From Lingula anatina (lineage: Eukaryota > Brachiopoda > Lingulata > Lingulida > Lingulidae), in contig NW_019773581.1 of assembly GCF_001039355.2 (NCBI RefSeq), positions 503,828 to 533,626 on the forward strand: a stretch of 29,799 bases of DNA. Direction: 5' to 3'. The translations under genes and the position numbers were made by a program. This document shows, piece by piece, positions 8,664 to 17,290 of this stretch. The notes below the pieces were generated by a model. The model did no database searches. It was not told the DNA's origin and was given only the letters and a program-made list of their open reading frames with translations. Position 1 is the first letter of the stretch. Each line of letters starts with the position of its first letter.

Positions 8664-9143
8664 AACTTTCACTTTTCAAACAGTTTTTTACATTTTCTTG
8701 TTCATCTATGTCAAAGCTGTTGAAATAAAATGCTTTTGTAATTACCTGTGGACTTTTCATTAGTTTTAATCACGTTTAATCCAGCCCATTGAAATACAAT
8801 GTTAGAATCTTCAATTTACACCCGCAGTCAATAACTTGCCGCGTTTTCGTTGGCTAACTCTAAGGTAATTTTATGTGAACAAGTAGCTCATAATAATTTC
8901 ACAGAGGAAGTCCAAGTATACAATGTATCAATCACATAAAATAAGTTAGAGTTAGCCAACGAAAACGCTGCAAGTTATTGACTGCAGATACATTGTAAAT
9001 TTTCACATTGTATTTCAATGGGGTGGATTAAACGTGATTAAAACTAATAAAAAGACCACAGGTAATTACAAAAACATTTTATTTCAACAGCTTTGACATA
9101 GGTGAAAAAGACAAAGTAAAAAAATGTTTGAAAAATGAAAGTT
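8664..9143. mobile_element. Long foldback (inverted-repeat) element
   Basis: Two ~200-bp arms, 8664-8863 and 8946-9143, are imperfect reverse complements around an 82-bp loop. Matching landmarks include GTCAAAGCTGTTGAAATAAA against its complement near 9084-9103, GTAATTACCTGTGG against CCACAGGTAATTAC, ATCACGTTTAATCCA against its complement near 9027, and GTTTTCGTTGGCTAACTCTAA against its complement near 8946. No coding frame is present. Likely a foldback-type or large MITE; I do not recognise the family and see no clear target duplication. Confidence 0.8.
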
Positions 9144-10335
9144 TCAGGAAGTTACAGGGTGGGGGGGTATACTACAAAAGTACCGAATTTTCTTACGTCG
9201 TTAATATCCCTAAATATATTCCATAACGTGCGAAATACTTGAAAATAGCATTCCGATCCGAATGAACAAGACTCTTAGTGAAAAAAAAAAAAAAAACCCC
9301 CGCCGAGAAAACGCAATCAACATATCTGTCACAACTACCACACTGAATCGGAGGAGAATCGGGGCACATCAAGCGCATACCAGCAACGCTACGTTCCAGC
9401 TATTTCGGCCCAGATCTTTTGATTTTTAGTTCAAATATGAATTGATAATATTTTGGTTGAAAAGTATTTCATTTTATAAGCATTGTTCATTATTTAAAAG
9501 GAAAAGAAGTTATTTTTACATCCCCTTTTTTATTTCAATATTTGCGGACAGTAGGCCTACCGGTATTGTTTAATGTCCATTGCCCGATGTACAATCAGGG
9601 GCGAATCCAGTATTAATTGAAGGGGGGGGGGGGGGGTCCGCCGCGGATCCTACAAATTTCTAATTACTTTCATGCACATTGTTACTCGTAGTGGTTTATC
9701 TGTGTTTAGATTAATTTCACGAAGTAGAAAATAAAGACCATCTATACCTTCTCTTTGAAATGAAATAGGGCCTATACAAATGCTGATATATTAACCCCGA
9801 AAACTTGATTTTTTTGCCGACACATGTATAATTTTCTTTTATAAATGAGGTATTCTAAAGAATTTGCTAAAATTTGAACACAGGATTTAGTCATTTGGCT
9901 GGGACGACATTTAAAAAAAAGATTAAAGGATAGGCTACTCTTCTCTTCATTATTGAATATATTAACTTAATTTTGTTACTCAAGACAATCTAATGAATTA
10001 GGAGCTGAATAATTTCTGTTATGTAATTTACAAACTAAAGTCTCTTGTTAATGATTGGGTAAATTTGGATAAAGGCGTAACATGGAATAAAGTACAATTT
10101 ATCTTCTATTCATTTCCCAAACATAAAAAAGTCTTATTTGTATTTTCATCAAAAATCCTTGTTGTGTTTGATGGGTTTTGCACTGTACATTAGTACTTCT
10201 ACAAAGCATTTGAAGAATGGCATTGCAACACCAAATATCTGCTCACACCAGAAGGGAGCACAACTATTGCATCTTTCCAAGAGAGTTGAAAATTGCACTG
10301 TTTACAGGTCATATTGCTCAATAACATGCTTTAAG
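9144..10335. other. Intergenic, homopolymer runs, one hAT-like end
   Basis: Contains a poly-A run followed by poly-C near 9281-9301, a CAGGGGCGAATCCAG motif at 9596-9610 that closely resembles the terminal repeat of the element at 22359-22526, and a G run at 9622-9636 shortly inside it. I find no matching second end, so this may be a truncated or solo terminus. Open frames on either strand here have no recognisable domain. Confidence 0.45.
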
Positions 10336-10549
10336 GCTGTATTCCCAGAGCTTTTAGATCGATCTATCCCCGCGGGGAGTCTCACTAGATTACTGTCAGA
10401 TAATCCGGCTTAAATGTCCGTCCCGCCTGCTACAAGCTGTAAGGGGGTAATTAACTTTCGTGTCCGCTCGGCTGACAGCTATTTAGCGTAAACCCCCAGG
10501 GGGTTAGGTCGATCTAAAGTAGATCGATCTAATCTCTGGAAATGGGGTC
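10336..10549. mobile_element. MITE copy 2 (TAAG-type family)
   Basis: A 214-bp palindromic element in a flank unrelated to R1. Inverted ends pair TTAGATCGATCTA (left) with TAGATCGATCTAA (right); inside are GGGGAGTCTCACTAGATTAC and GTAAACCCCCAGGGGG arms and the family core CAAGCTGTAAGGGGGTAATT. It is flanked on both sides by TAAG (10332-10335 and 10550-10553), consistent with a 4-bp target duplication. No coding capacity. Confidence 0.75.
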
Positions 10550-10678
10550 TAAGTCATAATAACTCTTCATTTTGGCCAAAAATTTGATTTTCCTGGAGTA
10601 AATGGCAATTTTCCCGTACTTACCAATGGTCAACGACCCCATTCCTGCATTGTTTTTTTCCGAAACGTTTGGTTTTTT

Positions 10679-10704
10679 GTTAAAATCTCTTAAGAGATTT
10701 TAAC
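10679..10704. repeat. 26-bp perfect palindrome
   Basis: GTTAAAATCTCTT followed immediately by its exact reverse complement, without a spacer. It could be a dimeric protein-binding site, a cruciform-prone site, or the fused ends of a decayed hairpin element. Confidence 0.85.
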
Positions 10705-11186
10705 TGACGGAGCCCTCTGACATTGCATTGCGAGTGATATTTTCTGTTGACATACTTAAAACCACGGGAGAGCATGCAACAACAACACTATATAACAATA
10801 ATATAAGATTCATAATATATATTCGTCTTATTGCTCAAAATGCATTTTTATCTACAATGTGTGCGGTTCTGGGCTTTTCGTTTTCCGACGCACTGTACCA
10901 AAACTCGAAACTTACGTCTAAGGATTGCATCATGCATCTGTTTCATATGGCGCCATATGTAATTTTGGTCTCGAATGAATGCGAAAATCCGCGTGGTACC
11001 CCAACGTCATTGGCAACGGATGCCTTGACGACCAGGAAGAAAGGCATCGAAAGCCCTATTGACAAGCACAGATTTAAGTTTTATAACAATAATAGCCATT
11101 TTAGTGGTAAAATACAATATAATATATTTTCGTGTGTTGTTTACAATGTATTTCTTGTGGAATTTTGAATCTCAAAGGAAGAGTTA
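10705..11186. other. Intergenic; unconvincing 146-codon frame
   Basis: The longest open frame is on the plus strand, 10728-11168, but it shows no domain, begins inside AT-rich sequence and has no clear coding bias, so I do not call it a gene. A 16-bp perfect palindrome, CATATGGCGCCATATG, lies at 10944-10959. Confidence 0.35.
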
Positions 11187-11295
11187 TTATTGCTTTAAAT
11201 CAACTGCAAAATGTGGTGAGTCTTTTGATTTTAACTTACTGTGAAAGAAAAGAGAATCGTTTTTGGCATACATATCATGGTAGCAATATCGTGAC

Positions 11296-11517
11296 TCATG
11301 AGTGATTGGATATCGATGCAGAAGAAGACCATGTCTTGCTGCACACATCACAACCATATAACAAATCACCACAAGGCACTTTGTGGTCAAAATGCAAGTG
11401 CTTGTGAATATTTCCACTGGGATAAGATCTTGTCACGGCGATACAAGCCTTGCTAAAACGCTCTTTTCCAACCCTCTCCATGAAAATTTTCCCATTGCAG
11501 CATTTGTAAATTAAGTC
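11296..11517 (-). pseudogene. Possible C2H2 zinc-finger fragment
   Basis: Minus-strand translation contains CDVCSKTWSSSASISNH, which fits C-x2-C-x12-H of a C2H2 finger. An upstream stretch, NIHKHLHFDHKVP, looks like the His half and linker of a preceding finger. The frame stops one codon after the first His; a shift of frame downstream brings MSH into register with the expected second His, which suggests an indel. The fragment could be an exon piece or a decayed gene or transposon protein. Evidence is the motif alone, and chance is not excluded. Confidence 0.25.
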
Positions 11518-11779
11518 ACATGTGTGTCCTTTACGTCGTTAAAGACTTGGTGTTCACGGACACGCAATGCATTGTTGACATACTTGTAGTGCTTCGGCCA
11601 AAATAACAACAAATATTTCATAAAATGATGATTTACATGTTTTAATACATGTTATACTTTTATCATTAGCCATTTTGCAAAAAAAAAAAAAAAAAAAAAA
11701 AAAAACAACTCATACGCCAAATCTACAAAGATCACAAAAAAAAGCCAGTAATGATGAAACGTCTCCTCTGAATGTAATA
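11518..11779. other. Intergenic with A27 tract
   Basis: An uninterrupted run of A occupies about 11679-11705, directly before the 195-bp satellite. It might be a retroposon tail; no gene is seen. Confidence 0.5.
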
Positions 11780-13000
11780 ACTCTGTGAAATGTCTGACTT
11801 GTACAACTCAAGCTTAACAAATGAAATACTGTAATCTGAGATAAGCTTATCAGTTGACTGTGCCTAATGAAAAAGATTTTCATTATATTTGAAAAGAATA
11901 GGAAATTCCATGGATAAAAAAAGAGTTAAATGTTAATAATTTTGGCAATTTTAGTCTGTAAACTATTATAGAGAGATCTGAGATAAGCTTATCAGTTGAC
12001 TGTGAGTAATAAAAGTGGTATTTTGGACAATACAATTGGGAAAACTGTAAATTACACTGAAAACACCAGCAAATTCAATGAATAAAAATAGTTAAACATT
12101 AGTCATTTTCACAAATGTAGAAGAATCTTTATGATATTTTTACAAATAAAGCTTATCAACTATAATAATCTGACATAAGCTTATTTGTTTACTGTTTCAT
12201 GAAAAATATTTTTCAGAAAATATATTAGAGAAAACTGAAAATAACACTGAAAAGAAGGCAAATCCCATGGCTTAAAACACTTAAATGTTAATACATGTAA
12301 GTAATTTCAATAAATCTAGTCCAATGTTTGTGAAATTTCTACAAATGATTCTTAGCAACAATAAAAATCTGTGACAAGCTAATCTGTTGACTGAGTGTAA
12401 TGAAACTATTTTTTAAACAATATATTTGAGAAAAGTGCAAATTAAATTTAAAAAAAAATGGCATATCCCGTATATAAAAATAGTTAAATGTTTGTAAGCT
12501 TCAGTTGTGAAATTTACTTGGATGTTTGTGAAATTTGCACAATGAAGCTTAAAATTAACAACTGAAATAATCACCCATAAGCTTATCAGTTGACTGCGTG
12601 TAATGAAATTAATTTTTCGGACAACATATTAGAGAAAACTAAAAACTGCATAGAAAAAAAGGCAAATTCCATGGTTTAAAATACTTTTATGTTAATAATT
12701 TTGACAAATATAGTCCAATGTTTGTGAAATTTCTACAAATGATGCTTTCAACTGAAATAATCTGAGATCAGCTTATCAACTTACTGTGCCTAATGAAAAT
12801 GATGTTTTCAGAAAATATATTTAAGAAAACTAAAAATAAGATTGAAAAAACTGGCAAATTCCATACCTTTACATATTTAAATGAATGATGTTGACAAATC
12901 TAGTCCAATGTTTGTGAAATTTATACAAAATAAGCTTCACAACTGTAATAATCTGAGATAAGTGTATCAGTTGACTGCGTTGTTTATTGGCAATTGATAT
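11780..13000. repeat. Satellite of ~195-bp monomers, about 7 copies
   Basis: Each monomer contains CTGAGATAAGCTTATCAGTT (itself holding the palindrome AAGCTT), then 'gactgtg..taatgaaa', 'agagaaaactgaaa', 'ggcaaattccatgg', 'tgttaataattttgacaaa' and 'tttgtgaaatttctacaaat'. The anchor occurs near 11836, 11978, 12170, 12369, 12572, 12762 and 12953, giving steps of 142, 192, 199, 203, 190 and 191 bp. Monomers are clearly diverged. No coding potential; the first monomer is shortened. Confidence 0.9.
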
Positions 13001-13800
13001 TAGAAGATTGAGAATTACAAAAAACAAAATTTTCAATATTACAATAATATTATTCAGTATCAAATGGAGCATTTTATGTTATGATTTGAGTTTGGTTGTG
13101 TAAGAGGTGACAAATTACCTATTACTGTCATCTGGAAACAATATATACCCATTCAAGATTTCTCCTTACTACCAATACCAGATGCAGATTCCTCCTTGAA
13201 AAATGGACATCTAAAATCAGGCTTTGCACATCATATGACGTTTTTAATCTTGCCACATATCATGTATTCTACACATGGATGAGATAATGCACTGCTCTTG
13301 CTGCTGTTTTTCACTGTCTACTTTTTCCATAGGTATTATCCATTACAAGATAGGTAGAGTCAGTTCACCAAGAAGCCACCATGCTGTATGGAAAGGGTCA
13401 CCTGGAAAAATAACAATATATCTGAGAAAAGTGAAAATCATATTAAAACTAGAGGATCAGAGAGGCGATACCGCCTCCGAATATAGTACCACCAGCTGGA
13501 GCAAGCGCATTCATATGGACCCCCACCCCCCACGCCCAAAAAGGGACACCACCACCAGTCTTGTGCTTGACAAGCTCTATAAAATGCAATGAACAAGAAA
13601 ATGCCAAAAAATATAATTAATGGTACAATCAGGCAGATTTTCAAAATGACCTGTATTTTCCTAACATTGATCACTTCTGTGATTCTCTAGACAATAGGCC
13701 TATTGGTTTTTCTTGAAATGTGTTGTCAGCATTGCATATATGCTGACAAAAGAGAAAACCTAGGGGCAACACTGGGCATATCTCTGCTACTTTTGAAGAT
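13001..13800. other. Sequence between two satellites
   Basis: AT-rich, with one GC-rich patch around 13460-13560 that includes a perfect 6-bp hairpin GAGGCG-ATAC-CGCCTC. Bases 13535-13600 resemble 15395-15460 (see the paired repeat). Open frames on both strands lack domains and are shadows of repeat sequence. Confidence 0.5.
13535..13600. repeat. Paired repeat, left copy
   Basis: Shares with about 15395-15460 an ordered set of words: an A/G-rich start, 'caccaccagt', 'gcttgacaagctctataaaatgcaa' (left) against 'gcttgacatgctctacaaaatgcaa' (right), and 'gaacaa/gaacag'. The two copies bracket the 146-bp satellite in the same orientation. Confidence 0.6.
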
Positions 13801-15125
13801 ATGAGGGGCAAGAAAATAAGTTCAGTTCATGGTGAAAAAGAAGGTCAAAGATCAATTTCAATGTCACAGTTTATGACTTCCTATTCAAGTTCAATAGTAA
13901 CCATGGGCATTTGCCTTTGCCACTTTTGGAGATTTAAAGGCCAGAAAACATGCAAAGTGCAGTTCATCATAAAAGGTAGGTCAAAGGTCAATTTCAAGGT
14001 CACAGTTAGATAGCCAATGTATGACTTCCTACTCAAGTTCACAGTAACTTTGGGCGTATCTCTGCTAGTTTCTGAGATATAAGGGAAAGAAAATTGACAA
14101 AAGTCAGTTCATGGTGAAAATTAGGTCAAAGGTCAATTTCAGGGTCACAGTTAGATTGCCAGTATATGATTTAATTCCTATTCAAGTTCAATAGTAACTA
14201 TGGGCAGATCTTTGCCAGTTTTTGAGATATAAAGATCAGAAAATTTGCAAAGTGCAGTTTATCATAAAAAGTAGGTCAAAGGTAAATTTCAAGGTAACAG
14301 TTAGATTACCAGCATATAACTTCTTATTCAACTTCAATAGTAACTATAGACCCATCTCTGCCAGTTTTAGAGATAAAAGGGAAGAAAGATTTTCAAAGTT
14401 CAGTTCATGGTGAAAAGTAGGTCAAAGGTCAATTAAAAGGTCACACTTAGATTGCCAGTATATGACTTCCTATATAAGTTTAATAGTAACTATGGGTGTA
14501 TCTCTGCCAGTTTTGGAGATAAAAAGGAAAACTTGCAAAGTGCAGTTCAAGGTGGAAAGTAGGTCAAAGGTCGATTATAAAGTCACAGTTCTATTGCCAA
14601 TATATGACTTCCTATTCAAATTTCATAGTAAACATGGGCGTATCTTTGCCAGTTTTGAAAGTATAAGCACTGAAAAAGTTGCAAAGTTCAGTTCATGGTG
14701 AAAAGTAAGTCAAAGGTCAATTTTAAGGTCACAGTTAGATTCCCAATGTATGACTTTCTATTCAAGTTCAATAGTAACTATGGACCTATCTCTGCCAGTT
14801 TTGGAGATGAAAGGGAACAAAAATTTGCAAAGTTCAGTTTATGGTGAAAAGTAGGTCAAAGGTCAATTTTAAGGTCACAGTTAAATTGCCAATATATGAC
14901 TTCCTATTCAAGTTCAACAGTAACTATGGGCGTTTCTTTGCCAGTTTTGGAGATATAAGGGACTTAAATGTTGCAAAGTTCAGTTCATGGTGAAAAGTAG
15001 GTCAAAGGTCAATTTCAATGCCACAATTAAATTGCCAGTATATGACTTCCTATTCAACTTCAACAGTAACTATGGACCTACCTCTGCCAGTTTTGGAGAT
15101 ATAAGGGACTAAATGTTGCAATTTC
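13801..15125. repeat. Satellite of ~146-bp monomers carrying AGGTCA direct repeats
   Basis: Nine monomers anchored on GGTCAAAGG at about 13843, 13979, 14124, 14274, 14420, 14562, 14708, 14854 and 15000; steps are 136, 145, 150, 146, 142, 146, 146 and 146 bp. Consensus words are 'tatatgacttcctattcaagttca', 'tagtaactatggg', 'tctctgccagttttggagatat' and 'aagttcagttcatggtgaaaag'. The anchor forms AGGTCA-A-AGGTCA, a DR1 nuclear-receptor-type element, perfect in five monomers. The array is non-coding; short open frames in it change from monomer to monomer. Confidence 0.92.
13978..14002 (+). promoter_or_regulatory. DR1 plus TCAAGGTCA cluster in satellite monomer 2
   Basis: AGGTCAAAGGTCA (13978-13990) is followed three bases later by TCAAGGTCA (13994-14002), the extended half-site recognised by ERR/NR5A-type receptors. 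This is the best-preserved example; perfect DR1 copies also lie at 14123-14135, 14419-14431, 14853-14865 and 14999-15011. Binding is a prediction from known consensus sequences. Confidence 0.5.
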
Positions 15126-15651
15126 AGAGTTGCAATTATGTGCCATAAATTTCCTACAAAAGAAATTAATTGAAATAGAGAAAAGGTCATTTTGGTTGAA
15201 ATTCTTGAAATGGGAGATGCTCAGAAGTTCCACATGTTCAAATTTCATGAAATAATGTCATTTTTGACCAGTTATCTGTCTCGCCAAGCCTTATGTTTTA
15301 TTTTCCAGGGGTTCAAAATTTATTATACATTACCGTATTGCACATTTTGCTTTCACCACCACAATGTACTTTTTGATACGGCATAACTCGAAAACCATAA
15401 GGAAATAAAGGAAACCACCTCCAGTTTGGGCTTGACATGCTCTACAAAATGCAAAAAAGAACAGGTCTCTAGCATTAAGGGTTCCCGCATTAGAGAGAGT
15501 TTTCAGTTTCGGTATGTTATGGCTGCTACTCCTGTGAAAATGCACCGAATGACCCCAAACTCATGGAGGTGAAAGATGACCTGAAGGGTAACACCTGCCA
15601 ATAATATCATAGGTTAGGTCTGTGTAGTTTTTTTGAAAATTTTGGCCCGTT
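15126..15651. other. Sequence right of the 146-bp satellite
   Basis: No gene recognised. Includes the right copy of the paired repeat (about 15395-15460). Minus-strand frames here have no domain and reflect repeat sequence. Confidence 0.45.
15395..15460. repeat. Paired repeat, right copy
   Basis: Same order of words as 13535-13600 in the same orientation, lying about 270 bp beyond the last satellite monomer. The pair may be the ends of one composite element with an internal tandem array. Confidence 0.6.
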
Positions 15652-15678
15652 TGACCTTGAAGCAAAGGTCAAAGGTCA
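15652..15678. promoter_or_regulatory. Inverted ERR-type half-site next to a perfect DR1
   Basis: TGACCTTGA (15652-15660) is the reverse complement of TCAAGGTCA; five bases on is AGGTCAAAGGTCA (15666-15678). The surrounding sequence is not a satellite monomer, so this cluster is separate from the array. Functional binding is not shown. Confidence 0.45.
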
Positions 15679-16022
15679 AATCCAGGGGCATATTTGAAAT
15701 CTCCACATATGGCTTTTGGTCAGCCGTCTATAGAAATTTTTTCCCATAATTCCTTCCGTATGGTAGCAAATTAGCATTGAATTTTCAAAAATTTTGACAA
15801 AGGTGCATTTCAACGAGCGTCACGCCCAGGCCAATGCACCGACTGAGACAAAAAACCTGGGGGTTCAAGTTGAGGTTATATGTGACCTAAATCCAAGAGA
15901 TGGGGACAAGGGTCCTTGCGGTCTAGGAGGAGAAGCGGTAATGGTGACTTGTATCAGGTGCCGGAATGCGGAGCTGGCGGAGCCGCAGGAGCCGGACGAG
16001 ACAGGTCGGGACTAAAACCATG
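15679..16022. other. Intergenic with GC-rich patch
   Basis: GC content rises at about 15870-16015 (CGGAGCTGGCGGAGCCGCAG and neighbours). A 73-codon plus-strand frame covers it but shows no domain, and its composition explains its openness. No gene is called. Confidence 0.4.
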
Positions 16023-16052
16023 AGTACTGCCAGCATACACGCTGGTGGTACT
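16023..16052 (+). other. 12-bp hairpin
   Basis: AGTACTGCCAGC, loop ATACAC, GCTGGTGGTACT. All 12 positions pair, two of them as G-U wobbles. It sits immediately before the poly-G repeat array. It might be a structured end of a mobile element; it is too short for a typical miRNA precursor. Confidence 0.6.
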
Positions 16053-16895
16053 AAGTATCTCCTACTAGACTATTAGACCTAAGAACTTGATACTTTGGTG
16101 TTTGGCGGAACTGTAGTCAGAATGTGTGTTGGTATTTCAGAATTTTAGTGCAACAGGGGGTTGCGATCTCCCTTGGGGGGGGGGGGGGGATGATTCTGAA
16201 TTTTTTTCATGTTATTTCTGTTATCTCCTCCTAGACTATTTGAGTTAGATAATTGAAACTTTGGTGATTGCTAGACCTGCCATCAGGGAAGTGCGTTGGC
16301 ATTTCAGAATTATTTCAAGAGGGCATTGGGATGTCCTTGGGGGGGGGGAGGGGAGTAGTTGTTCAAATTATTTTCACGTTATAATTTCCCCAATCTCCTC
16401 TTAGACCATTAGACTTAAAAACTTGAAACTTTGGTGATTGGTGGAACCGTAGTCAAAATGTGTGTTGGCATTCCGAAATTTTAGTGCAACAGGGGGTTGC
16501 GCTGTCCCAGGGAAGTGTGTTGGCACTTCAGAATTATTTTAAGAGGGCATTGGGCTGTCCTTGGGGGGGGGGGGATAGTTGTTCAAAATGTTTTCATGTT
16601 ATAATTTCCCCAATCTCTTCTTAGACCATTACACTTCAGAATTTTAAATTTTGGTGAATGATAGCTGTTTTCTCAAGGATGGGCATTTCATAATTAGTTT
16701 AACAGGAGGTTTGGCTATCTTGGGGGGGGGGGTATTCTAAATTATTTTTTACACTGGTATTTCTGTTATCTCCTCCTAGCCCATTAGAGTTAGGAAATTG
16801 AATCTTAGGTGATTGGTAAATTTGTCATAAGGGATGTGCATTGGCATTTCAGAATTATTTCAACAGAGGGTTTGGCTATCCCTAGGGGGTGGTTG
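16053..16895. repeat. ~165-bp tandem array with poly-G tracts
   Basis: Five diverged units begin with (A)ATCTCCTCCTAGAC or a variant near 16056, 16224, 16394, 16613 and 16767. Each continues with 'ttagacttaga.aacttgaaactttggtgattg', '(g/c)ttggcatttcagaatta', 'caacaggggg' and a G run (8-13 G) preceding 'gattgtt.aaatt'. The 219-bp step includes a partial internal duplication near 16500-16560. No coding potential. Confidence 0.85.
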
Positions 16896-17290
16896 ATTTT
16901 GTTATACCATTATGCTTATATGTCACACAACAACTAATTGATCATTTTCTGACTTTTGTACCCATACAGGATGATGAGGAAAGTAAAGGGCAAAACACAA
17001 TGGTAATGCAAATGTGGAGACGTCAAGCCAATGCTATGTGCACAAATATGCAAATCAATCCCCGCTTGTCAATCAGAGGCAGCTTCTCACACTGTTCATG
17101 CTCAATGGGGAGTTAATTGCCGCTTGCTGCAAGCCAACGTAATTACAAAGTCCCTTATCGGCTGGTACTGTTCCTTTCTCTAGGCTGAGATAGTCCTATC
17201 TCCTGCCTTGCTAGTGGTTTGTTCCATAAGGTGACCTCATTTGAAAGTTTTTTGCGTATTATTCTTAACTCATAACACATATAAATCTCT
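16896..17290. other. Apparently single-copy stretch with octamer and CCAAT motifs
   Basis: This is one of the few stretches lacking internal repetition. ATGCAAAT occurs at about 17006-17013 and 17048-17055, with GACGTCA and GCCAAT between them and TCAATCAG soon after. Such motifs occur in animal histone and snRNA promoters, but no histone or snRNA gene follows. A 75-codon frame here has no domain. Confidence 0.35.

Noticed and set aside
10728-11168. 146-codon plus-strand open frame
   Set aside because: No domain, AT-driven composition and no second line of evidence; contains a palindrome typical of non-coding sequence.
13438-13674. Minus-strand frame sharing RACQAQ with one at 15330-15545
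   Set aside because: The shared peptide comes from the paired DNA repeat; frames diverge at once on both sides.
11780-15125. CRISPR array
   Set aside because: Monomers are long, contiguous and diverged with no repeat-spacer pattern, and the DNA is eukaryotic.
15794-16015. 73-codon plus-strand frame in a GC-rich patch
   Set aside because: Low-complexity Glu/Ala/Pro-rich end explained by GC content; no domain, no neighbours.
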